Below are positions 1 through 12,017 of a stretch of 64,000 nucleotides of DNA, piece after piece; the stretch's first letter is position 1, and every line of letters begins with the position of its first letter. The translations under genes and the position numbers were made by a program. The stretch comes from Punica granatum (taxonomy: Eukaryota; Streptophyta; Magnoliopsida; Myrtales; Lythraceae), in the NCBI RefSeq assembly GCF_007655135.1, contig NC_045131.1:27574001-27638000 (forward strand). The letters run 5' to 3'. The notes under the pieces were generated by a model. It did not search any database. It was given only the letters and a program-made list of their open reading frames with translations, and was not told where the DNA came from.

Positions 1-1617
1 AAGTCTAGACCTACACCAGTGGGAATTTCTGTCACTGCATTCTCCAAATTCATCAGTTTATGACCGACTTTTCTGACGGATTTTCCATCATAATAGGTTA
101 ATTTATAAGAAAAATCCACTTGCTTTGGTAACCTTCTACTGACGATTCCTCCATCACTATTGCTTGACTTTAGACTATCATAACCAGATGACATTTTGGT
201 TTTTGAACATTTAATGATGGATGTTATACAACAGTAAATTACAAGAGCTTAGTAGTCATCTGTACAACTCAAGCAAAGTTAAATATGGGCATTTCTTGAG
301 CTTATAATCAATAATGTTTATCAAAATTACAACTACGAAAGCAATAGGAAAAAGCTTCTTCAATATTTCAAGTTCTTGCTTGTGCTGTGTGCTAAAATAT
401 TAGGCCCAAGCTGCATACACACAAGAAGTTTGCAAAATATCGAAAGAGGACTTGCTCATGCCTGAAAGCAATACCATAGTATTACATAAACTCATATGAT
501 AACAAAGTTTATTCTCCTTTTTTTTTATTTATAAATACTAAAACAATAAGTCCACATACTTTATAAAGTCCAAAAGTGAAGTCAAAAGCTAGTTGAATAT
601 TGCTAAGCCTTCAGCTCCATCCTGCAATAATACGTAAGAGTATCATGTTCAACATGAACAAAGAATAATATTATTTCCATTATCTTCCTAACAAATACAA
701 TAAAGATTTGTAAACAAACTAGATAAAATATTGGTATCATATGGCTAGAAAATATTGAATTATTCATTCAAAATATGACTCTCGCTAACTCCCCATATAA
801 AATCTCTCCAATCTCCGCTCTTCAAACCTCAATTCAACTCAAAATCCGCAAAGACATCTAAGCGTATTATTAAATCATAGCTTTTCTCCATTTTCCTTCA
901 TTTTCTCAACTCCCAAACGCCTCTCAACTCCAACTCCAATATCGAAAACCAAAGGCCATCCCTGCCACCTTCAACGAATGACCATATCACCTTCAACAAG
1001 GGACCAAATCGTACCAGTGAAAAGGAACAAAGCAAACTAATTAGATGTTTGCTGATATGATCATCACTACCACTACCAAGCCGAAATGCAATTGCCATGA
1101 AGCCCCCAAACTTTTTATGAAGTTCTAAAGCATGAATTCTATAAGAAATAAGGAGATAGCTAGCAATCCCTTAAAGGTAAAAGAGTGCCCATACAACATA
1201 AAGAGGCCATAGAAAGGTGTTATAAAAATGACTTGTCTGTATTCAGTAAACTAGACAGAGAGAATCATAACAATGACTAAATATCTTCAATTAATTAGAA
1301 GTATCTTCAATTCCAACGAAATATTGCATATATGCTATAGATAAACATAGCATCTAAACTGCAGCCATTATTCATGATTTGCTTAATTGAACTAATATTG
1401 ATCAACACTCGTTGACTCAGCTATCCATCTGTACATATATTTAGCTTGCAGGAAAGAATTCTAGATAGAGATAATAGAGGACCACCTAGAGAATTGATAA
1501 GCCAAAGACAGGCCCATTATCGTTTTTCAGGCGCTCCTTATTGTAAGTGAAAGACATTCACAGTGTTCATCGAAATAAAAAGATATTTTCTCGTCCTAAT
1601 CAGCATTACCCGAATAC
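1..1617. other. AT-rich intergenic DNA, no gene recognised
   Basis: No open frame here has plausible plant coding character; the 66-codon frame on the minus strand near 900-1098 has no recognisable domain. The first 200 bases contain motifs such as TGACGGATTTTCC and CTGTCACTG that resemble those next to the CACTA-type terminus at 5677. The window may therefore start inside a decayed DNA transposon. That link is an inference. Confidence 0.4.
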
Positions 1618-1620
1618 TTA

Positions 1621-1852
1621 GGGTCTGTTTGGTTTCAAGATGGTATTTTAGAATCACAATTCTAACTTTAACTCTACTCACTACAAAACAAAATAACTCA
1701 TACAAAGTCAAAGAGTGGGCCCCATTTATACCACTTTTTTCCACAACAAAACAACATAACACATACAAAGTCAAAGGTGGACCCCATTTATACCACTCAA
1801 AATCAAAATCAAAATCTGATTTTAAAATTTTACTATGAAACCAAACGCAACC
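1621..1852. mobile_element. Tourist-like (PIF/Harbinger) MITE
   Basis: A 232-bp non-coding element with terminal inverted repeats. The left end begins GGGTCTGTTTGGTTTCAAG and the right end, read on the minus strand, begins GGTTGCGTTTGGTTTCATAG. It is flanked on both sides by TTA (1618-1620 and 1853-1855), the 3-bp target duplication typical of PIF/Harbinger-class Tourist MITEs. The inside holds two diverged copies of a segment of about 70 bp with the shared phrase CATACAAAGTCAAAG. Small open frames cross it on both strands and are not genes. Confidence 0.8.
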
Positions 1853-1855
1853 TTA

Positions 1856-4464
1856 ATATTGCAGAAAGGATCAAACTCTGGCTCTAGCTCCAACAATAGT
1901 CTCACGTTGTTCTCGAGCTGCAAATCAATTTCAATTATTTTAGTTACCAGAAGATCATGTGGTACAAGGGAAACAGTAATGGACAAATAAATAAACTCTT
2001 TGTCACCATACTTGTCGAGCTGTTTGAGATTTAAATGTAGAACAAATTACAAACGCAGAACAAACTACATCTTAGAAAACAATTCGGTATATAAGAGCCA
2101 AATTGAGATCCATGGCATTCTGGATTTCAATCATCGAAATGAGCAGAATCATGTCAGCACATAAATCATATTTAATGAGAAGGAAACATGAATAGTCATG
2201 CAAAGTAATGCCAACATCGAATGCAGGAGCTTAGCTAGATAAAGTATGCAATGATCTGAAGCGCACGAAGTCCAGAGCTACTTAGAAACTATTTGGACCA
2301 TAATAATCTAATTAACTGGTTTCACAATTCCAATAATTGGAAGGCTTTGCCTACAGAAACTGTTATAAAACGATACTGAAAATACAGCGGAAGCAGAATA
2401 AACGATAAATTAAAATTTCATTCATTTATACATGCATAATCAACATCCAAAATCCTATTTCGGACGCGTGGTATCACTTTGCCACTATTAAATAATGCTA
2501 ACTTAACAATTAGGATTTATTGAAAGTTACCTCAGTCGCAAAATCTACGCAACATAGCTAAGTAATCGCCTTCTTGAATAATCACTTGAATCCGCCCAAG
2601 CATTTGGCCTCTAGCTCATCCACACGAACGCGTCTATAACCAAGGGGTTGATCCCCCTTGACTCGAACTAGTCTCCATAGGTCGCCCACACAATCAGACT
2701 ATGCTCTCGAGCAAAGGTGCAATGGGCGGCAAACTCCACATGCAGTCAGGCGGCCAACGGAAAAAACAAGTTCTCCGATCGGTCATGAGCAAGGGATGGC
2801 ACGGCTGCTTTTGTTCAGCCGTACATCTCTTTTCATTCTCTCTCTATTGGCTACGTGTGACCATCCTTCCAGATTCGGCCATGCACTTTATATATATAAC
2901 ACATATATCTATATATATATGTTTATATATTAGTCAATTAGTCCTTAGGATTATTTAGCAAATATAATTAATTCACAATTAATTATAATTTGCAAATAAG
3001 TCCCCATGACTTAGGTAGTTTCTAGAAGCATCAGTGAATTATCTCGTAATTCACATTGGTCCCAAAAAGAAAAAATTGTAATGCACTTACTAATATATAG
3101 ACGTTCTATATATAGTAACTTTCATTTAAGGACACTATTATATCGAATCTAATAATTCCTTAAACAAGTCCACTTTAATGTTGGATTTGACTTCGGCATG
3201 TTCTAGCACCCCTGCAACTACGTTGCAAGTCCATTCTGATAATTGATTACTAATTAACTATCTTAATTAGAATCAATTAGTTCTTGGATTAAACACGTTT
3301 TATTGTGTGTGACTAACTATACTTATCACTAAATGACAATGAGACTATAATGTCAACTTCTTGACATTATCGAAAAATCCTTTTTACAATCAAAAGCACA
3401 ATTTCCAAACTGTCATTGGCTCCCAAAGATCATGAGTGATGCGTGACAGCATATCATGATCCAAATAGTGACGAATGTGAGATTATGATATTCTGATGAA
3501 CCTGTGATCATATATACTATGCACTCAAGACCCTTCATTGCAGATCCTGACCTAGCCAGGGTCACGGTTAATGTTAAAACCTATAGCCGATATGGAACAT
3601 TTGAGCTTCTATTTATAGATTAATAGAACTTAAACTAGAAACTCTTTTCTATTTTAGTCCATCCACCTTGGCCAAGGATTTCCTTATCAAGAATAGAACT
3701 CAAGCCCATAGGATTTTTCCCTGTTTACTCAGGTCAATGAATCACATCTCGACTGAACACTTACCTCCATACACAACTAACTAGGACCACCGTCTGCCGA
3801 ATACCCATGCTTAACACAAGTATATAAGAAGGAGCAAATCCTAATTACCCATGTATGAGATAACCGTGACATCTTAGATCTAAGAACTAGATACGCTAAT
3901 ACGATCTAGATAATATTCATTAACAACAGTAAAGCACCACGTGAATATTATCTACGCGTCACAATTTGACTCACTTATTTCTTTAAGTGTCTACATGTCT
4001 ATCTCGATATCAGATATCAAATAACATAAGACTCAATACTCCATTTTCATTAGTATTTATATATTAATCATTGATACAAATAGAGATGATAGTTCCCAAA
4101 TAAAATTCCTATGACCGCGAACAATTTTAAAAAACTTATATTAGAATATTTCGTCACTTATATTATTAACTCTTTGATATTGAAACATCTGTCATGTATC
4201 TTATGGACTTATTCCATTAAACTTAAACGATTTATGAGTAACATAATAAATATCATTGCCATAAATAGGAATTATCCAAATACATATATCGACTCTAGGG
4301 CCTATAACTAACAAAAACGACCAAACTGAGAATTATCTAAATGTTACCTTAACAATTCCGTTTTGTCGAACAATATAGTGACTCATGTCTTTCCATTATT
4401 GCCCAATCCTCACCGACTTGAGGGTAACCACCGGCTTCATATCCCTTCTCCGATCGTGATCTCC
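1856..4464. other. Non-coding repeat-derived DNA, probably old retrotransposon sequence
   Basis: There is no intact coding frame. Around 2380-4440 the composition differs from the flanks (more balanced, moderately GC-rich stretches such as 2590-2900). It has the look of untranslated LTR-retrotransposon DNA on the minus strand, but I could not delimit LTRs, a primer-binding site or target duplications. A short TA-rich tract lies at about 2889-2925. The assignment is by general resemblance only. Confidence 0.3.
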
Positions 4465-5195
4465 TACAATTTAAAAAAGATTAGAAAATAAAATATTTGG
4501 ACATTCTTTATAAAATACCAAAAAAATCAAAAAAATAATAAAAATAGAAATATAATTTGAAAATTTTATAAATAAGAAAAAAAATGTAAAAAGCAAATAC
4601 AAAAGAATTCAGAAAATGGAAAAGTAATTTGACATTTTATAAAATAAGAAAAAAAATTTAAAATTTTTTTAAAAATCAAATAAGAATCAGATAAAATAAA
4701 AAAAATAAAAAATAAAAAAGGACAACCCAACCCCAACGGTTAGGGAGAAGGGGGGGGTAGGGGAGGCCCGAATCGAGGGAGCCCTTCCGGCCTCCCCCTC
4801 CCTCCCTACGAGGTCGCTGGGGGCACTAGAGACCCCGTCGACCTCGCCAGGAGGGAGAGGAAGTCGAAAGGGCTCCCCTTTTCTAGTCCTTTCCTCATAC
4901 AACCCAGCCCCAACAAGTCGAGCTAGGTCCCTTGTTTATTTTTTTATTTTATAGAAATGTCAAAATTTACTTTTCATTTTCTGAATTTTTTATATTTTCT
5001 TTTTAAAATATTTTTTTCTTATTTTATAAAAATTTCAAATTATTTTTCCATTTTTCTAATTTTTAGATTTTTTATATTATATAAAATGCCAAAATATTTT
5101 TAAGTTTTATTTATTTTCAAATCCTTTTACTTTTCTAACTTTTTTTATTCTTTTACATTTTTCTAATTTTTATTTTATTTATTATGGTTTTTTAT
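4465..5195. repeat. Long imperfect inverted repeat with GC-rich centre
   Basis: An A-rich left arm (about 4465-4710) is mirrored by a T-rich right arm (about 4925-5195). For example, the phrase around ATTCAGAAAATGGAAAAGTA near 4609 recurs on the opposite strand near 4965, and GACATTTTATAAAATAAG near 4630 recurs near 4950. The arms enclose about 210 bp of GC-rich DNA (4725-4930) with no supported gene. The transcript could fold into a long hairpin. It may be a foldback or MULE-type non-autonomous element; no clean target duplication was found. Confidence 0.55.
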
Positions 5196-5435
5196 AAATC
5201 TTTAAGAATTATTGAGGTTGCGTGCGATGGTTGGTCAACGTGTACCGATTGACGGCCATCTAAAACTATTTTTAACAGTGTTATTTCCACGTCAGCGGTC
5301 ATTAACTGTCGGTTATGGAATGGACCAAATCTATCATTTTTCTAAACGTTTTATGATTACTTTTTGTAAAGTCAAACTTAGAGGACTTAAATTCAGAAAA
5401 TGACAAACTTTTAGGATTATTATTATCTTTTTTTC

Positions 5436-5458
5436 ATATATATATATATATATATATA
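5436..5458. repeat. (TA)n microsatellite
   Basis: An uninterrupted AT dinucleotide run of about 22 bp. Similar runs occur at about 9229-9252, 18791-18820, 22433-22456, 27549-27574 and 44297-44312. Confidence 0.9.
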
Positions 5459-5479
5459 ATCTCCAGGGTTGTCTATGTA

Positions 5480-5677
5480 ATGTCAGCATATTGAATTTTA
5501 TTACTGACGAGAAACCTATCCGTCAGTAAGTACGTACATACAGTGATGCTTCATAGGCTGTAGGTAAAAGATCAACTTATAGTAACAGATTACCAATGCC
5601 ATCACAAAAGAATGGCCTTTTCTAACACAATATCCGCGAGTGAAAATCTGTCACTGGATGGCAATTATTTTGTAGTG
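5480..5677. mobile_element. Possible CACTA (En/Spm) transposon terminus
   Basis: Read on the minus strand from 5677, the sequence starts CACTACAAAATAATTGCC, which fits the conserved CACTA-class end (CACTACAAAA). Inside it are short repeated subterminal phrases around TGACAGATTTTCACT and GACGGATAGG. I could not find the partner terminus or a matching 3-bp duplication in the window. This is one recognisable end, not a delimited element. Confidence 0.5.
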
Positions 5678-7526
5678 ACGTTAATTATGAGGACACCCAC
5701 AAATTTTGAACTTGGGAGAGCTCCAAGACATTAATTCCCCATAACCTTCCATTCATTTTCATGAGACTGAAAATTAGAAATTTCGGTAATATAGGGAAAG
5801 ATTGCTAAGATAACTTAACTCGCATACATTCTTGCTTAACGTGGAGGAAAAGAAATCAAACACGAAAGACGAATTCAGTGAAGTATCGCCCGTACAAAGT
5901 TCTGTACTCGGACATCATCAAAATGAATTTTCAATTCATTCAGTTAACTGAAATCAGAAAATTGGACATATACTGAGGAAGATGCCATAGTAACATCACA
6001 TAGTGCCCGTTCTTGCTTTATATTGAAGAGCCGAAATAAAACAAACATGAAAAAGGAATTTCATATTGAAATATAATCACTAGCTCGATGTTCTCTGTTC
6101 AATTATCATGAATGAGACTTTTCATATTCCTTATTAGTTCTCATATGAAGTCCACTGGATTCCCGTTTAAATCGGGTTAATAAAAAGAAAGACAAGCACT
6201 CGATGGCTTGTATAAAAGTTGAACATATATATTTAGGTGAGAAAAAAAGAAATCCAAATGGTCCCAATCAGGTGCTAGAAACCCCAACGGCTCCATAACG
6301 GGCTTCCCTCCACTCTCTTCCAAAATTTCAACTGCTCTTTTTATATCCCACGTATTTTATATTTCCCCACAAAAGGAAGACAATGTCATCTTAAATCTTA
6401 TCTTCTTAAACCAAAATAATAAATTAACAAGATATGTGACAATTAAGACTCGATTTCAAATCATTTAAGTTTACACAAATGAAAAGTTGAGTTAAATCAA
6501 GATGGAGCCTGCTTGATGGAATTTCGTATAGGCATACTAGTGCACCATAACATGTTGCATCGTACTTCTTAGTTTTGTATTACATGAGGTTACGTGAAGT
6601 GCCGCATTAATTAGAATTTAGCACAGTTTCTTATTAGTTTTGGTATTATATTGATCCCAATGCTTGTCCTGATACGTTTTCGCTATATATGCATATTCAT
6701 TGAAGAAAAAATATAATATAATCAAAATATACACATTAATAGTTGTCGATCACTAGCTATCCGAAAATAAGAAACAAAGTTATTGATCCTAAGAACATGT
6801 ACAATTTTTTTTTAAAGTGACCGATTTATGTACACGTATATATAAGTTTAAGCTAAAAGTTGCCCCTAAAGGCTATTTAAACTTTTACTTTATATAGAAT
6901 ATTAAATGAAAGTATTGTTGAAATGTGAAACACCTTTTTTTTTTGGGTATAGGTAATGTGGAAGTGTTCGCTATTTTTCTTATACTCTATATGCCCATTT
7001 CCATATATGGAAATAATCATTGCTAATGCTTAAAGGAAATTTCTTAATTTTGCCCATCTAATTTCTCTGTGGAATTGACATTTCCATCATAGAGGTGATA
7101 TTTTCAATTGTCCATAGAAAGAATAAGTATTTACATTCTCATAGAGTGAAAAATAATGTTTGGATAGTAAACAGTTCCAACTTGTAGTTGAATATTATTT
7201 TCGTTCTTATTCTTGTAAGCAAAGTGGTCGGGACCAATCATTTAAAACATTCCTTTTGTAATTTCCAAGAAGATCTAATTATTTTTCTTATATTCACTCA
7301 AAAAAAAAATCTCTTTAGTGACAAAATTGTGCATGTTTACTTTGTGAAAGACAGCCCATGGCATGCTTAATAAATTAATCCTTTTTTTTAAAATTTTCTT
7401 TGGTGAAAGTCTATGTTTTGTTGCTCAACAAGAAAAAGGTTGGAGCTATGCTATTTTTCTTAGAAAAGCAAAATCTACTAAATACTTGTCTAAAAAGTGC
7501 ACCCATTTTCATTTGAATTTATTATG
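5678..7526. other. AT-rich intergenic DNA
   Basis: No gene, RNA gene or delimited transposon was recognised. Homopolymer A and T runs are frequent. The 60-codon frame at 7188-7370 has no recognisable features. Confidence 0.5.
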
Positions 7527-7534
7527 ATATTTTT

Positions 7535-8090
7535 CAGTGTTATCAGAACCGGACCGGATGATGAACCGAAAGGGGTAAGGGGTCATGGGTTTATGGGTTC
7601 AACCGGGGGTTCGATGGGTCGGACCGCTCGTTTATTTAAAATAAAATAAATATTCATATTATTAAAAAAATTATGATAATTAAGATAAAAGTATGATGAT
7701 TTTAAAGAAATATAATAATAGTATAAGAAAGTATCTATATTTAATATTTTTTACTTCAAAATAAATATTTTATTTTAATAAGTACTTAAAAGTAGAGTTA
7801 AAAGAACAAAAAAGTGGTGGTGTTTTGGTTGGTAGTATGCTAATATGAGAAGCAAGAGGTCATGAGTTCAAATCTTTACACAACCAACCAATTTTTACAT
7901 TAAATAGGAAACCCATAAAAACCCATAGAACCGGCCGGTTTAATGAAATTTTGCTTAAAACCGGCCGGTTCAATGGGTCCGGCGGTTCAAAGCTGCCATT
8001 TCGGTTTTTGGGCGAACCGGACCGGAGATGGTGCCGGTTCCCGGTCCGACCGGTCGAACCGGCCGGTCCGGTCCGGTTCTGATAACAATG
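7535..8090. mobile_element. hAT-like non-autonomous element with 8-bp target duplication
   Basis: The left end reads CAGTGTTATCAGAACCGGAC and the right end, on the minus strand, reads CATTGTTATCAGAACCGGAC, giving terminal inverted repeats of at least 20 bp with one mismatch. The 556-bp element is flanked by a perfect 8-bp duplication ATATTTTT (7527-7534 and 8091-8098), the hAT hallmark. Its ends are rich in GGACCGG/CCGGCCGG motifs and it codes for nothing. A tRNA-like segment lies inside: an A-box-like stretch at about 7821-7837 and a B-box-like AGTTCAAATCT at 7865-7875. A second diverged copy lies at 44431-45009 in the opposite orientation. Confidence 0.8.
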
Positions 8091-8098
8091 ATATTTTT

Positions 8099-11033
8099 TA
8101 TAAAAAAATTGGAATTAAAAATCACACATTTTAAAATTGCTGATTGACAGATTCTTTGAACTTAATAGCATTTGATCAATGGAGGCAGATTCATATTAGC
8201 TTAAGATCTATTCATCAGCTGCTTCATAGTGAAAGAAGATGGATCTATTATAGCTTAATTCAATTTGGGAAATTTGTACGTAAAATGAATAGAGAAATAT
8301 ATGTGCAAGTCCAAAAAGTATTGAGAAGATGTGGACAAATTTTATAATTTATAGTAAAAGACTCTAAATTCACTGAAAACATATCATTATTAAAGTCAAG
8401 TCGACGCTCAAATACAATTCAGTCTTAATTACGAATCTAATGACCCCTCTGATCGACCATAAATTTTTTATAAATTTACGATGTAAAGGACAAAGCAATA
8501 AAAAAAAAGAGTAAGAAAGGCAGAGAGATCGAATGAACAGAGAAATCACATGACGAGTTGACAATTGATAATCAATGCAGATCATCGGTCACCCACACCA
8601 TCATAAAACTTTTACCAACTCTCTCAGCCTTTTCTCATTGACCGAGTGATATTGCGTAACTTCTTTTATCATTTTTTTTTTCAAAAATATAGTTCACAAA
8701 GAAAAAAAGATTTGTATTGTATATAATACGTCATACGTATGAGTGAAAAAATAAAAACCGAACAATCTCATAATAAATTAAACTGCATCAAACAACTTGA
8801 TCAAGCTGTAAAGAAGTTGAATCGTGACAGTCATTCCAGCTCTTAAAATGTCAAGCGCGGCAGCACAAGTAAAGCGCGGCTCCGAGGTTCCCCGGTTTTG
8901 ATAAATTGGAAGCATGACCTCTTTCAACATTAAGTGTAATATATATATGCGCGAATTGCTACCCTAGAATTCTCACTTTTCCAATTATAAATAGAGATGA
9001 GATCCATTACATGAAGCAATCACACTTCGGCTACCATTCTGTGTTCTGCACTTTATTTTTGTTTATTGAAAAACAAATTTTCAAAGAGCGTGATACGTAC
9101 CGATGATATATTACAAATTCATTTGAAGCCTCACTCGTATTTGAGAGTATGATCCGCAAGTAACTATTAAAATCACCCCTTTGGATATCATAAAATTTAG
9201 TAGAAACTTAGATCTGCTTGACCCTAAAATATATATATATATATATATATATTACGTCTTCTTCCATTTATTTTAATATAATCTATATATACATATATTT
9301 GACAATGCTATATATTTTTTTGATGAAAAATGGTGGTGTTACCATACCAGCACATGGGATTCTCGAGCGAGAAGAAAGAAACAGTGGAAACCAAAAATTA
9401 ATAAATAAATAAAAGAGGGGAAAAATAAAAAAGAAAAGTTTGGTGTCACACTGAAATCTGAATCATTTGCTGCAGGGACCCAAATCTTTCTTAGTCCAGT
9501 AGAAAGTCTGCAAAGATCAACCTTATCGACCCAAATCTTTGCCAAACGCAAGCTAGTTTTAAATTTTATTTCTCTGGACCCACAAGGTCCGCAGCACGAG
9601 ATATACTAAAGATGAAAGTTCGCTTTAAAAGAATCTTAAATTTTTGTGGACTTACATGAATTTGTACTTAACTTTCAATTTAAAAATTCGATCTGATAAG
9701 TGGTGATATTTAAATCTCATATAAACCAATGATTGTTCTTTCATCTTTTTCACGTGGAATTTTATAATTCTCAACACCTGCCTTCACGTTTTGAACCTAA
9801 AAGTTTTGAACGAGGCCACGAATAGATCGATTTAGTGCCACATTTTAAGATGGCTTGGAAGTAAAGAAAATTAGTAAGAATTCTAACAATATCTCGAATT
9901 TGAGGACACAATTGTCCAAACTTTCTTGTTCTGGTTTAGGTTTAGATAATTCCATAGCCACGTCTCTTGTTTCTTGTCATTTCAGGAAGTCCATAAATTG
10001 GAGATTTTAAGGTGGTTGATTTGAAATAACAACCCTCATAAATTACTTTTTCTTCTAATCAATCGCCAAGCAAATTTCCCACCAATTATAATGCATTTTG
10101 ATGTTTGAACTAATCCAATTCTGAAGGTCTTGTACGGATGCCGAGTATCCTCCTGCAGCTCATTGCATTGCCAAAATGATTTGGCTTTGTCATGCTTTGG
10201 AAGATTGGAGTAGTTTTCTGCTACAATTTTTTTGCAACCTACTTGGACACTACTCCTATTTTCCATACTCGCACTAAACACATCGAGTTTGATCGTCATT
10301 TCATTTGAGAGCGTGCAGCTTCCGGTGGTCTTCATGTAAGTTAAATTTCTATATTTCCACCAAAGGCTTATCGTCAATGCATCATGCTCAGTTGTGCAAC
10401 AATCTCTCGATATTTCACACACTTTGGATTGAGGGGGTATTAGAGGATATTTTGGAGATTTGTAATATTATTCGGATGTGTTTCCAATTTTAAAATTCAT
10501 TAATATATATATATAGATATATATGTAATTTATCATACTCTCTTGCAATCTCGTTTATCTACATACTAACTCGGTTTGGATCAAGCGAGGCAATTTATTT
10601 TTCTCAAATTTTCTTTTCTAATCTATTTAACTTCAGTTAAGTCATTTCACTTTACATGGCGCATAATACTTTTCTTTCCGAACCCTATCACCTAAAATTG
10701 TCAACCATTATACATCATGGAAGTTCATAATTTGTGCGGCACGATTGATCGATCGGTTTGCTGAATACAAAAACGATCCATTGATTTGATGAATAACCGA
10801 AACCAAAGGATGCAATAATGTTGGGGAATTCTAGGGATCTATCCTCACATGCCTACATTGATCGGTCGATGTCATGTCCCATACATGGCCTTTGACTAAC
10901 TAAAATTTACATACGTGCAACCAAAATAGTATGGAAAACGTGACGTGGGACCAATTACAGAAATTCCCGTACAGCGGCAGCTGACCGACCACCGCCGGCA
11001 TCTTGAAAGCTCCGATTTCCGATGATTCTCCGA
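8099..11033. other. Intergenic DNA, no supported gene
   Basis: AT-rich sequence with a TA microsatellite at about 9229-9252. The 128-codon minus-strand frame at 10036-10422 has no recognisable domain and no supporting signals. The part nearest 11033 is the downstream flank of the gene at 11034-12017. Confidence 0.45.
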
Positions 11034-12017
11034 TCACAAGAATATGAAACACTCCAGAGAAACCAGTGGGTTCTCGAGGGACTCGTCGCCGTCGGGCTGC
11101 TTACTGTCCAGGCCGAGGAGGTTGCCGCCTTTGCCATTGTTGCCGTCGAGATCTCTGCTTCTCCTCTCATTCGGGTCGCCCCTGACCCGACCCGGTGACG
11201 GGTTGGTCTTCCTGGCCGAGGGGCTACGGCCGACCCCCGATCTGGTACCGCCCGAGCCATGATTCTCAACCCGGGTCATCGCCGGAGACCTGGACCGCCT
11301 CGCCGAGCTCTCACCCGGGTCCCGCTCCCGCCTCCGGGGGACGCTCCTCGCCCGATTCGGCTCCCCGCCCTGGATTGGCCTGACCGGCCCTGCGTTCCTC
11401 CGGCGGGGCGACTGGTCTGACCTCCGGTACTGCGACTGAGCGGTATGGTCGACCCTCCGAGCCCCCATTTCGCCGGACAATGAGCGGGCCGCCCGGGATG
11501 ACTGGATCTTGGCCGGTGATCTGTAGGCCCCCCGGTGGCCCTGGTGGTGGACCCCGCTGTCGTCGGTGAGATTCGTGGCCGTGGAGATGCTCACGCTCTC
11601 GCTCAGGCTGCAAATGTCCGATACCTCCTCCGAGATCTCCTCCGCCGCCGGCTTCGGCATCAGTTCTTCGAGCCGCCGGTCCGACCCGTCCTCCTTCCCC
11701 TTAACGACACCTATCTCGGCTTTCTGGCTAAGCAGAAGCGGCTCCGGGAAGACCGGCAGCGACGGCGGGGGAGGCGGCTTCTTCTGCTGGGGTTCTGGGT
11801 TTTGCGGCTGACGCGTGGGAGAGGCAGGGACGAGGTGAATGGGGGGCTTAGGGGTTGGGGTTTCAGAGAGGACTTCCTTCACCGTCTCTTCCTCCATTGA
11901 CGGAGGAAGCGGAGCTCTGCTGGGCTTGGCCGGAGATCTCCTCTGCTTCCAAGAAGCGGAAGCAGAGGTCGCCGTCGCCTTCGTCCCATTGTTATGGGAG
12001 CTCACGCAGCAACCCAT
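11034..12017 (-). CDS. MGCC-type Arg/Ser/Pro-rich protein, uncharacterised
   Basis: A 327-residue intronless frame. I chose the ATG at 12017 rather than the upstream in-frame ATG at 12059. From there the protein begins MGCCVSS, a good N-myristoylation signal (Gly2) with neighbouring cysteines (Cys3, Cys4) suited to palmitoylation, so membrane attachment is inferred. Residues 30-95 are proline-rich with a run of Pro at 81-85. Residues 126-147 are acidic and serine-rich (EEISEEVSDICSLSESVS). Residues 165-310 are rich in Arg, Ser and Pro with repeated RSP/RRR motifs. The C terminus is hydrophobic and ends LECFIFL. The gene is far more GC- and CpG-rich than its surroundings. Similar plant proteins are, as far as I recall, annotated only as uncharacterised or as SR-rich matrix-like; no catalytic domain is visible. 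Function is unknown. Many open frames on the opposite strand are composition shadows. Confidence 0.8.
   Translation of the reverse strand: MGCCVSSHNNGTKATATSASASWKQRRSPAKPSRAPLPPSMEEETVKEVLSETPTPKPPIHLVPASPTRQPQNPEPQQKKPPPPPSLPVFPEPLLLSQKAEIGVVKGKEDGSDRRLEELMPKPAAEEISEEVSDICSLSESVSISTATNLTDDSGVHHQGHRGAYRSPAKIQSSRAARSLSGEMGARRVDHTAQSQYRRSDQSPRRRNAGPVRPIQGGEPNRARSVPRRRERDPGESSARRSRSPAMTRVENHGSGGTRSGVGRSPSARKTNPSPGRVRGDPNERRSRDLDGNNGKGGNLLGLDSKQPDGDESLENPLVSLECFIFL

Noticed and set aside
4687..4902. 71-codon minus-strand frame in the GC-rich core of the inverted repeat
   Set aside because: It ends in poly-Phe from the flanking T-rich arm and resembles no protein I know.
10036..10422. 128-codon frame on the minus strand
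   Set aside because: No recognisable domain, no supporting neighbours, ordinary intergenic composition. Probably chance.
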